64,000 nucleotides of DNA from PALSA-1316 sp964499365 (GTDB lineage Bacteria > Nitrospirota > Thermodesulfovibrionia > Thermodesulfovibrionales > UBA6898). The notes beneath the pieces were generated by a model. It was given only the letters and a program-made list of their open reading frames with translations. It searched no databases and was not told the DNA's origin. A program made the position numbers and the translations under genes. How positions within the stretch are numbered: position 1 is the stretch's first letter; each line of letters begins with the position of its first letter. This document shows, piece by piece, positions 36,734 to 44,371 of this stretch. The DNA is taken from NCBI GenBank assembly GCA_964499365.1, contig CAZCKU010000013.1:76085-140084 (forward strand). Direction: 5' to 3'.

Positions 36734-36899
36734 GAATCGAGTGTTCTTCTGTCTGGATCCTCCGATTAAATCGGAGGATGACACTGCATCTACTTCAGCC
36801 TGTCGCTTGTCTAGCTAAGGTGTTCATACGTATGAAGACATTAACCGGAAAATCCCTCCAATCCTCCCTTTGCCAAAGGGAGGTATCATCCCCCTCTTT
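36734..36899. repeat. 166-bp direct repeat, copy 1 (contains truncated MITE copy B)
   Basis: Matches 36970-37135 at an offset of 236 bases with few mismatches. It spans a REP palindrome, reversed tokens and the left half of the MITE-like element (from 36817). Copy B loses its right half after CCCCCTCTTT, replaced by unrelated GC-rich sequence to about 36969. Confidence 0.85.
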
Positions 36900-36969
36900 T
36901 TCTCCTCGGAGAACCCGCCTGTGTGCGGGGGAAAAGAGGCCTGCCCGCCGGCAGGCAGGCCTGACAGGT

Positions 36970-37135
36970 GAATCGAGTGTTCTTCTGTCTGGATCCTCCG
37001 ATTAAATCGGAGGATGACACTGGATCATCTTCAGCCTGTCGCTTGTCTAGCTAAGGTGTTCATACGTATGAAGACATTGACCGCAAAATCCCTCCAATCC
37101 TCCCTTTGCCAAAGGGAGGTATCATCCCCCTCTTT
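36970..37135. repeat. 166-bp direct repeat, copy 2
   Basis: Second copy of the tandem segment seen at 36734-36899. It begins GAATCGAGTGTTCTTCTG and runs into the intact MITE-like copy C. Confidence 0.85.
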
Positions 37136-37197
37136 GGCAAAGAGGGGTGAGGGGAGATTTTTTAATGTGTCAGCTAACTTATGAACTTATCAGTAAC
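37053..37197. repeat. MITE-like repeat, copy C (about 145 bp, intact)
   Basis: Left end TGTTCATACGTATGAAGAC (itself palindromic), core AAATCCCTCC to GGGGAGATTT (37086-37160) with both internal palindromes, and right end GTGTCAGCTAACTTATGAAC. It is close to copy A at 26405-26549. Confidence 0.85.
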
Positions 37198-37228
37198 TTG
37201 CCAGCCTGCCGCCTGTCTTCGCCTGCTG

Positions 37229-39481
37229 CTATTCCTGATTCAGGATCCGCAGGAGCGTCTTGTTCAGGTCGATCATCCGATACGGTTTAGTCACGACCCC
37301 GCAGAACCCGTAAGACTGGTACTGTGCCATGACCGGGTCGTTGGAATATCCGCTGACCACGATCGCCCTGACTGCAGGATCGATCTCGCGGAGCTTCCCG
37401 ATCGCCTCCCGTCCTCCCATACCGCCCGGAATCGTCAGATCCAGCATGACGATATCAAAAGGCCGGCCCGCGTTCATCGCCTCCTGGTAAAGGGCAATGG
37501 CCTCAGCCCCGTCCCGCGCATAATCAACCTCGCATCCGAAATAGCCGAGTATCTCCCCGGCAATGGCCCTGACCGCCTCCTCGTCGTCCGTCACCAGAAC
37601 CCGGCATTTCAGGGTAGCCATACCGTCATCGCTGCTCTTCGTCTGCGGACAGGCCCCTGCTGCTGCAGGGAGATAGAGCGAAAAAGTCGTACCTGCATTC
37701 TCCTGACTTTTTACCGCAATATGTCCTCCGTGTTTCTTCATGATCGAATAGCAGGTCGAAAGGCCCAGACCGCTGCCGTTCTTCTTTGTCGTAAAATACG
37801 GATCGAAAATATCATTGATAATGCTCTCAGGGATGCCCGTGCCCTCGTCATGAATGGTTATTAGCACATAGGGGCCCTGCGCCAGGGGAAGGCTGTCCTT
37901 CGGCCCCACGGTCACCGGTTGGCAGCCAATCGTGATCGTCCCGCCCCTCGGCATCGCCTGCTGGGCATTCAGCACGATATTATGGATCACCTGGCTTATC
38001 TGACCTTCATCGATCTCGCTGCAGAGCGGGCCATCGGAAAAATCGAATACGCTCCTCACATTCGAACCTCGCAGGGCAAAGACCGTCGACTCATTGACAA
38101 CGTCCGTCACCGGGATAACCTTTTTGACCGGCTCCCCGCCCTTCGAAAACGTAAGAAGCTGCTGCGTCAGAGCCCTGGCCCTCATCGAGGCCTTCTCCGC
38201 CTCTTCAAGACGCTCAAGGAGGCGGCGGTCGCCCGGCGCAGCATACAGCTTTGCCATGCCGATATTGCCGAGGATGCCGGTAAGAAGGTTATTGAAGTCA
38301 TGGGCGATCCCGCCGGCAAGGATTCCGACCGACTCAAGCTTCTGCTCGCGGACAAGCTCCTCTTCCTGCTTTCTCCGCTCCGTAATGTCGCGGAACACCA
38401 GGATGACGCCTATCAGCTCACCATCCTTGTTCGCAACCGGGGTCCCGCTTGCAACAATGATCTTTTCCCTGCCGTCTCTCGCCTTCAGCGTTGCCGGTGT
38501 CGAGAAGTTCACCATCTCGCGGCTCCTGATCACCTCGGAGACCGGACTGACCAGCCTCGCGCCCGTCTGCTTGCCGGTGAGGGAGAAGATATCTGAAAGC
38601 TGCCTGCCGATCGCCTCGTCCTGGGACCAGCCGGTCAGCCTTTCCGCAACGTTGTTGAGGAGGATGACCTTTTCGGCGGTATCGGTCGTGATGACGCCGT
38701 CGCCCATCGACGAAAGCGCCACCGAGAGCCGCTCCTTCTCGATCGCCAGGGTACGGAGGATCTCGTTCCATTTGGCAATCTGCTGATGCAGCCGGGTGAT
38801 CGTGATCATCTGGCCGATATAGTTCGAAAGAAGCAGCATGATATGGATCGTGTTCTTTTCGAAGGCCTCCATCCGCGGATGACTGAAGTTCAGAACGCCG
38901 ATCAGCCCTTCGTCGTTCTTGATCGGGATCGACAGCAGCGACGTGATCGTCACATCCTCCTGCATCGCCACGAAACGCTCGTCCTCGCGCACGTCAGGGA
39001 CAAAAATATACTCGCCGGTCTCGAAGACCATGCCGGCTATGCCCTCCCCGACCCGGACCTTTCTCTTCGGCGTCGTCTTTCTTCCGCCGCAGTACCGGTC
39101 GCTCTTCCCCATGCCGGCAACCAGCGTCAGAAAGTCGTCTCCGGGCTCCCTGAGCATGATCGAACAGTTCTCGAAGTCCAGCTCCTGGGAGAAGACCTCG
39201 AGCGCTTTTCTGCAAAGCAGGTCGGTATTGGTGACCTCCTCGGTGAGCTTCCCCACCTTGATAAAGGCGGACAGGGCATGAATCGACGTGTCGTAAAACC
39301 TCTCCATCCCCTGAAAGGCCTGGCTGTAGATCTGGAAATCCCGTTGGCACCGGCTGACCTCCTGATGCAGGCGCCTCGCAACGAGGGTCTCTGCAGGAGA
39401 AAGATCGGCAGCCGGCTTTCCGAAGACCTCGCGGTCATCCAGCGCCAGGGTCAGCCACTCAAGGAAGGCATCCTTCTTCAT
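37229..39481 (-). CDS. Hybrid histidine kinase (GAF-PAS-HisKA-HATPase-REC)
   Basis: 750 aa, cytoplasmic. GAF domain about 70-230; PAS about 245-370 (MGDGVITTDTAEKVILLNN, ending in FRDITERRKQEE); HisKA with phospho-His394 (GGIAHDFNNLL); ATPase with N-box Asn505 (HNIVLNAQQAM), DEGTGIP and GSGLGLS; C-terminal receiver with Asp681 (VMLDLTIPGG). No membrane segments, so it senses an internal ligand or redox state. It overlaps the HDOD gene by 4 bases, so the two act together. Output is not encoded here. Token repeats begin right at its stop codon. Confidence 0.95.
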   Translation of the reverse strand: MKKDAFLEWLTLALDDREVFGKPAADLSPAETLVARRLHQEVSRCQRDFQIYSQAFQGMERFYDTSIHALSAFIKVGKLTEEVTNTDLLCRKALEVFSQELDFENCSIMLREPGDDFLTLVAGMGKSDRYCGGRKTTPKRKVRVGEGIAGMVFETGEYIFVPDVREDERFVAMQEDVTITSLLSIPIKNDEGLIGVLNFSHPRMEAFEKNTIHIMLLLSNYIGQMITITRLHQQIAKWNEILRTLAIEKERLSVALSSMGDGVITTDTAEKVILLNNVAERLTGWSQDEAIGRQLSDIFSLTGKQTGARLVSPVSEVIRSREMVNFSTPATLKARDGREKIIVASGTPVANKDGELIGVILVFRDITERRKQEEELVREQKLESVGILAGGIAHDFNNLLTGILGNIGMAKLYAAPGDRRLLERLEEAEKASMRARALTQQLLTFSKGGEPVKKVIPVTDVVNESTVFALRGSNVRSVFDFSDGPLCSEIDEGQISQVIHNIVLNAQQAMPRGGTITIGCQPVTVGPKDSLPLAQGPYVLITIHDEGTGIPESIINDIFDPYFTTKKNGSGLGLSTCYSIMKKHGGHIAVKSQENAGTTFSLYLPAAAGACPQTKSSDDGMATLKCRVLVTDDEEAVRAIAGEILGYFGCEVDYARDGAEAIALYQEAMNAGRPFDIVMLDLTIPGGMGGREAIGKLREIDPAVRAIVVSGYSNDPVMAQYQSYGFCGVVTKPYRMIDLNKTLLRILNQE

Positions 39482-40320
39482 GGACTGAAAAGTTCACCGC
39501 TGAACAGCGAGCGGTCGAACCCTTCGGCAAAGGCCACGAGGGACCCGCTCGACCAGTTCAGGAGGTCAAGAGATGCTGTCTCGGGACCGTCATAGGGGTC
39601 TTTATCCAGCACCCGGTAGAAATATTTACTGGTGATGCAGTCCGCAACATGGACGAGGGCAACAAGCTCACGGTTGCTGACAGCAGCCGACGGCTGGTGA
39701 TGGTAACGGACCGTATCGAGGATGATATCCGGCAGGTTCCATTTGTCCGCAAGCCAGAGCCCGATCTCGGCATGCGTAAAACCGAGGACCGACCCCTCTG
39801 CCACAAGGAGAGAATCTCCGCCCTGAAACGTTCTGAGCACATCCCGGTATGAGTCGCCGCAATAACTGTTCAGCACCAGCAGGCCGATATCGTGGAGGAT
39901 GCCGCAGACAAACGCGTCATCCGGGTTGACGACCCCAAGGTCCCGGGCAAGCTTCTTCGCAAGGAGCGCAACCGCAACCGAATGCTGATAGATCCTCCGG
40001 GAATCGAGCGGCGCGTTCCGCTGGTTGCGGTCCAGCACCGTCATCAGCGCCACGCCGAGCGAGGCATATTTGACATTGTTGAAACCGATCCTGATGATCG
40101 CGTTGCTGACCCTGGTCACCGCCTCTCCGGTGCCGAAAAAGGCCGAATTCGCTATCCCCAGGATCCGGGACGCCAGCGTCGGGTCCTTCTCGATGATCGC
40201 CTCAAGCCGGCCGACCGGGACCATATCCTGGTTCACAATATTCAGTATCTCCTGCGCAATCGACGGAAGCGTCGGGAGTTTCGATATCTTCTGGACAAAC
40301 AATCTCAGTGAATCATCCAC
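39478..40320 (-). CDS. HDOD domain signalling protein
   Basis: 280 aa. A single HDOD domain fills most of the chain (LPSIAQEILNIVNQD, LASRILGIANSAFFG, VSNAIIRIGFNNVKYASLGV, CGILHDIGLLVLN, FTHAEIGLWLADKWNLPD). HDOD is a non-catalytic relative of HD phosphohydrolases used as a scaffold in signalling. Coupling to the hybrid kinase suggests that the pair forms one sensory complex. Confidence 0.92.
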   Translation of the reverse strand: MDDSLRLFVQKISKLPTLPSIAQEILNIVNQDMVPVGRLEAIIEKDPTLASRILGIANSAFFGTGEAVTRVSNAIIRIGFNNVKYASLGVALMTVLDRNQRNAPLDSRRIYQHSVAVALLAKKLARDLGVVNPDDAFVCGILHDIGLLVLNSYCGDSYRDVLRTFQGGDSLLVAEGSVLGFTHAEIGLWLADKWNLPDIILDTVRYHHQPSAAVSNRELVALVHVADCITSKYFYRVLDKDPYDGPETASLDLLNWSSGSLVAFAEGFDRSLFSGELFSP

Positions 40321-40525
40321 AGGCCACCTCTAAACACATTGTATCAGAATAAAACAAAAAGTCAGCATCGTAAAAAGACCGGATTCCGGGCCTCATTTCC
40401 CCGCTGCACAACCCCCACACAGGTCCTGTTCGACAGATACGACACCAGGTGGCGGGACAGGCTGTTCAGGAAAGCGGGGCCTCCCGGGTGCATGTTTCCG
40501 GGCCTCAGGACAGGAAAGAATATGT

Positions 40526-40612
40526 TGGTACCGAAGACCGGACTTGAACCGGTACGGGGTTTCCCCCGAGGGATTTTAAGTCCCTTGCGTCTGCCCATTC
40601 CGCCACTCCGGC
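40526..40612 (-). tRNA. tRNA-Leu (TAA)
   Basis: 87 nt with encoded CCA. The minus strand begins GCCGGAGTGGCGGAATGG; the anticodon arm is AGGGACTTAAAATCCCT, anticodon TAA. A long variable arm (CGGGGGAAACCCCG) and T arm CCGGTTCAAGTCCGG follow. The acceptor stem GCCGGAG pairs with CTTCGGT, including two G-U pairs. Confidence 0.97.
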
Positions 40613-40674
40613 AATGTGTCTAAGATAACGGAATTCGACCGAAAAATACAATCGAAACAGCGACAAAGGCATGG

Positions 40675-41130
40675 GAAAACCGGCGGCAAGCTGGCAGGAT
40701 AAGACAGGCTGGCAAGCTGATACAAGCTAATACAAGCGACAAGCGAATACGCGCCGGCAGGCAGCAGGCGAAAACACGCGAACACCTGAAGAAGATGCAG
40801 TGTCATCCTCCGGCTTGACCGGGGGATCCAGACAGAAAGTGGAAAAAAGAAGTTCTCGCGGATCAATGGGCCGCATTCCCCTCTTTGGCAAAGAGGGGTG
40901 AGGGGAGATTTAGGGAGGTATCAAGCCCTGGCGATGCCGCTGGATTCCCCGGTCAAGCCGGGGAATGACAGACAGTTTATTTTGTAAGCTTGCCCGCTTG
41001 TCTTAGCTCGTCTTAGCTTGCCAGCTTGCCGCTTGCTGGCTTGCCGCCTGACCGCTGGTATCCGCTTGCCGCTTGTATTAGCTTGCCGCTTGCTGGCTTG
41101 AATCCGCCTACCGGCCTGCCGGTTAATCTT
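40675..41130. repeat. Composite repeat block between tRNA-Leu and the beta-helix gene
   Basis: Plus-oriented tokens at about 40680-40770 (AAGCTGGCAGG, GGCTGGCAAGCTGATACAAG). Then come a REP palindrome (40805-40832), the half MITE core with CCCCTCTTTGGCAAAGAGGGG (40878-40898), a second REP (40941-40968) and reversed tokens (40983-41125) ending at the beta-helix stop. 40786-41071 is one copy of a long direct repeat. No gene is seen. Confidence 0.85.
40786..41071. repeat. 286-bp direct repeat, copy 1
   Basis: Nearly identical to 42696-42981 (offset 1910). Differences seen are mainly in one hairpin (CTCCGGCTTGACCGGGGG versus CCCCGATTTAATCGGGGG) and one base near 41028. The two copies flank the beta-helix gene. 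Confidence 0.9.
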
Positions 41131-41135
41131 CTCCT

Positions 41136-42410
41136 TCAGGGACAGGTCAGGGCAGCAAATGTAGTTCCATTATAGACGCCGACGCAGGTGTACAGGCCGC
41201 CTCCCAATGAACCGACAAGCTTGCTCGCCCCCAGTTTTACACTGGTGCCAGGATTATTATTGATGCTGTTTGTGTTCCCCTGAAAGGTGGACCGGTCGGC
41301 GATAACGACATTCGACCCCGTTATCGCATTGTTGTACATCCCATAGGTAAAAGATCCCAGCGAGCCTGTGGCCGTCACATCCGACAGAGTCGGAGAGGAG
41401 GTGCCGTCATTGAAGACGCCGTAGTTGCCCGTCCCCTGCGATGCGGCGGCAGTCACATTCGTCATCACCGTCGCGGAATTCAGATTGTAGATGCCATAGC
41501 AGTTAGACGTACCCGCTGCGGTAAAAGCAGTGGCCGTCGAGCCCGTTATCGTTGGCGAGGAGTCCTGGTTGAAGACGGCATAGTTGATCGTCCCGCCCGA
41601 GGCGGTCGCCGTCACATTTGTCATGACGGGCGCGGCTGATGAAACATTGTTAACACCGTAATTGTATGTCCCGCCCAGGGCGGTCGCCGTCACATTCGTC
41701 ATCTTTGGCGAGGAAGAGCTGACGTTGTGCACGCCGTAACAGTTCGTACCACCGGTGGCGGTGGCCCCTACATTTGTCATCGTCGGCGAGGAGCTGCTGT
41801 TGTTGAAGACAGCATAGTTGTCCGTTCCTCCGGATGCTGTCGCCGTCACATTTGTCATTTTTGGCGAAGCATCATAATTGTAAACGCCATAGCTGTTTGT
41901 CCCACCCGATGCAGCAGCCGTTACATGGCTCAGCGTCGGCGATGCCGAAATATTCAATATGCCGGTCGTATACGCTCCGACGCCGGTGTTTTCTATGGTA
42001 AGGAACCTCAGTTCTGCATTATTCGCCCCGATAACCGTAGCAGCGTCCGGGGGAAATGAGCTTGATGGTGCAGCAGCCGTAATCTTCGTTGCCGCCTCTC
42101 CGGACCCCTCGATGGATACAAACGGCTGCATCGTCAGACTCTCCGCCCCCAGATTGTACGTGCCCGGTCCAAGCTTGATCAGATAACGGTTTTCTGCAGT
42201 CCCCGTTACGCCTGCCAGCGCATTCAGCAGCGCAATCCCATTCGCCGCCGCCGAATCGCCGGCCCTGGGACTGACAATCACGATCATTCCGATATCGGCG
42301 CTGTCAGGCCCAATCACCAACCCAGACGCATACAGGGTCCCGGCCCCGGACAGAAGAAAGACAGCCGCAAGCACGGCCACTATGAAGCCTGTTCTGATCT
42401 CTGTCATCAT
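41136..42410 (-). CDS. Secreted right-handed beta-helix (pectin-lyase-like) repeat protein
   Basis: 424 aa. Signal peptide (about 1-29, FIVAVLAAVFLLSGAGTLYA). An N-terminal region (DSADIGMIVIVSPRAGDSA) and KLGPGTYNLGAESL lead into at least seven imperfect repeats of about 25-28 residues with the pattern MTNVTATASGGT-N-YGVYN, matching stacked beta-helix coils. It ends with a short C-terminal Cys pair (YTCVGVY, LTCP). Likely an extracellular carbohydrate-binding or adhesive protein; no catalytic residues are evident. GGGGGAGCG precedes the double ATG. The repeats and flanking 286-bp direct repeats make size change or loss by recombination plausible. Confidence 0.85.
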   Translation of the reverse strand: MMTEIRTGFIVAVLAAVFLLSGAGTLYASGLVIGPDSADIGMIVIVSPRAGDSAAANGIALLNALAGVTGTAENRYLIKLGPGTYNLGAESLTMQPFVSIEGSGEAATKITAAAPSSSFPPDAATVIGANNAELRFLTIENTGVGAYTTGILNISASPTLSHVTAAASGGTNSYGVYNYDASPKMTNVTATASGGTDNYAVFNNSSSSPTMTNVGATATGGTNCYGVHNVSSSSPKMTNVTATALGGTYNYGVNNVSSAAPVMTNVTATASGGTINYAVFNQDSSPTITGSTATAFTAAGTSNCYGIYNLNSATVMTNVTAAASQGTGNYGVFNDGTSSPTLSDVTATGSLGSFTYGMYNNAITGSNVVIADRSTFQGNTNSINNNPGTSVKLGASKLVGSLGGGLYTCVGVYNGTTFAALTCP

Positions 42411-42584
42411 CGCTCCCCCTATTCATGCCATTATTACCTCCGCCGGTTGCCGTGCAGACGACACAGCGCAGGATTAAAGATAATCTACCACGAAGCACCT
42501 GGGATATTCAGCAATTATTTAGCAAGGCAGCGAACAGATCACAGCGCATACAAACCGGAATGCGGCAAGGGAATCAAAGCCGTA

Positions 42585-43018
42585 CAGTAAATACAAGCTG
42601 GCAGGCAAAGACAGGCTGGCAAGCTGATACAAGCTAATACGGGCTAATACAGGCAAATAAAAGCTGGCAGGCAACAAGCGGAATGACGCTGACTGCTGAA
42701 GAAGATGCAGTGTCATCCCCCGATTTAATCGGGGGATCCAGACAGAAAGTGGAAAAAAGAAGTTCTCGCGGATCAATGGGCCGCATTCCCCTCTTTGGCA
42801 AAGAGGGGTGAGGGGAGATTTAGGGAGGTATCAAGCCCTGGCGATGCCGCTGGATTCCCCGGTCAAGCCGGGGAATGACAGACAGTTTATTTTGTAAGCT
42901 TGCCCGCTTGTCTTAGCTCGTCTTAGCTTGCCAGCGTGCCGCTTGCTGGCTTGCCGCCTGACCGCTGGTATCCGCTTGCCGGCTGGTATCCGCCTGACCG
43001 CTGGTATCCGCCTCCAGG
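42585..43018. repeat. Composite repeat block upstream of the beta-helix gene
   Basis: Same order as the block at 40675-41130: plus-oriented tokens (42593-42670), REP (42713-42742), half MITE core (42788-42808), REP (42851-42878), then reversed tokens (42893-43017) that end exactly at the manB stop codon. No gene is seen in 42411-43018. Confidence 0.85.
42696..42981. repeat. 286-bp direct repeat, copy 2
   Basis: Partner of 40786-41071. Past 42981 the two copies diverge into different token combinations. Confidence 0.9.
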
Positions 43019-44371
43019 CTACGTTGCGACAAACCCCTCGAGCAAGGAGAGGATCTCGGCTGTTTTTGCCTTCATCAGCTCCCCGTCGCCCCGGGCCTCG
43101 ACGTTCAGCCTGACGACCGGCTCGGTGTTCGAACTCCTCAGGTTAAAGCGCCAGGAGGGAAACTCTAGGCTCAGTCCGTCCGTGCGGTCGGTACTCAGGG
43201 CATCTCGGCGATAGTGCTCCTCGACAAGAGAGATGGCTGCTGCCGGATCGATCAGCCGCCGGTTGATCTCGCCGCTTGCCGGAAAAAGCTGCATGCGTTC
43301 GTCCAGGACAGACGACAGCGGCCTTCCGGATGCCGACAGGATCCCGGTGAGCAGGAGCCAGGGGATCATGCCGCTGTCGCAGTAGGCAAAATCCCTGAAG
43401 TAGTGATGGGCGGACATCTCACCGCCATAGAGCGCATCCTCCAGCCGCATCCTTTCCTTGATAAAGGCATGGCCTGTCTTCGACTGGACCGGTATGCCGC
43501 CGGCCCTTTTGACGATATCGATCGTGTTCCAGGTGAGCCGCGGGTCATGGATGATCTTTGCGCCGCTCTGCCTGGCAAGCATCGCAGCGGCCAGAAGCCC
43601 GACAATATAATAGCCCTCGATAAACCTGCCCTGCTCGTCGAAGACAAAGCAGCGGTCGAAGTCGCCGTCCCAGGCAAGCCCGATATCCGCCGCATGCGAG
43701 ATGACCGCTTCGGCAGTGGCGCTGCGGTTTTCGGGCAGCAGGGGGTTGGGGATGCCGTTGGGGAACGTACCATCAGGCTCGTGATGCAGCCTGATGAATT
43801 CGAAGGGCAGGTGCTCCGCGAGCATATCCAGGACAGGACCGGCACAGCCGTTTCCTGCGTTCACCACAATCCTCAGCGGTCTGAGAACAGCCGTATCGAC
43901 ATATCCCAGGAGATGCCTGATATATGCACCGCGATTGTCAAAGCCCCGGACCACACCCTTCCGGGCCGCTGTCCTGAATGCGTTCTTCTCTGTCAGTTCC
44001 CTGATGAGACCGAGTCCGCTGTCCCCGCTCACCGGCCGGGAACCGCTGCGCACCAGCTTCATGCCGTTATAGTCCATGGGGTTATGCGAGGCCGTGACCA
44101 TGATGCCGCCGTCCGCCCCGCTGTTGAACGTTGCGAAGTAGACTTCTTCCGTGCCGCAGAGGCCGAGGTCCCGGACAGAAGCGCCGGAGTCAACAAGCCC
44201 CTGCGTCAGGGCCTCTGCAAGCTGCAGGCTCGACAGCCTGATGTCCCTGCCGACCACAACAACCTCCGGCTGCAGGAACGCTGCATAGGCCCTCCCGATC
44301 CGGTATGCGATGTCCTCATTCAGTTCGTCGGGGACCCTCCCCCGGATATCGTACGCCTTGAAGCAGTTCAT
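43019..44371 (-). CDS. manB: Phosphomannomutase / phosphoglucomutase
   Basis: 450 aa, four-domain alpha-D-phosphohexomutase. Phosphoserine Ser95 (VTASHNPMDYNGMK), metal loop DGDFDR (235-240), sugar loop GGEMSAHHYFRDF and phosphate loop RSSNTEPVVRLNVE are intact. It converts Man-6-P to Man-1-P (and possibly Glc-6-P/Glc-1-P) for the GDP-mannose branch. Its start overlaps the manC stop by 4 bases. A token array begins immediately after its stop codon. Confidence 0.94.
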   Translation of the reverse strand: MNCFKAYDIRGRVPDELNEDIAYRIGRAYAAFLQPEVVVVGRDIRLSSLQLAEALTQGLVDSGASVRDLGLCGTEEVYFATFNSGADGGIMVTASHNPMDYNGMKLVRSGSRPVSGDSGLGLIRELTEKNAFRTAARKGVVRGFDNRGAYIRHLLGYVDTAVLRPLRIVVNAGNGCAGPVLDMLAEHLPFEFIRLHHEPDGTFPNGIPNPLLPENRSATAEAVISHAADIGLAWDGDFDRCFVFDEQGRFIEGYYIVGLLAAAMLARQSGAKIIHDPRLTWNTIDIVKRAGGIPVQSKTGHAFIKERMRLEDALYGGEMSAHHYFRDFAYCDSGMIPWLLLTGILSASGRPLSSVLDERMQLFPASGEINRRLIDPAAAISLVEEHYRRDALSTDRTDGLSLEFPSWRFNLRSSNTEPVVRLNVEARGDGELMKAKTAEILSLLEGFVAT

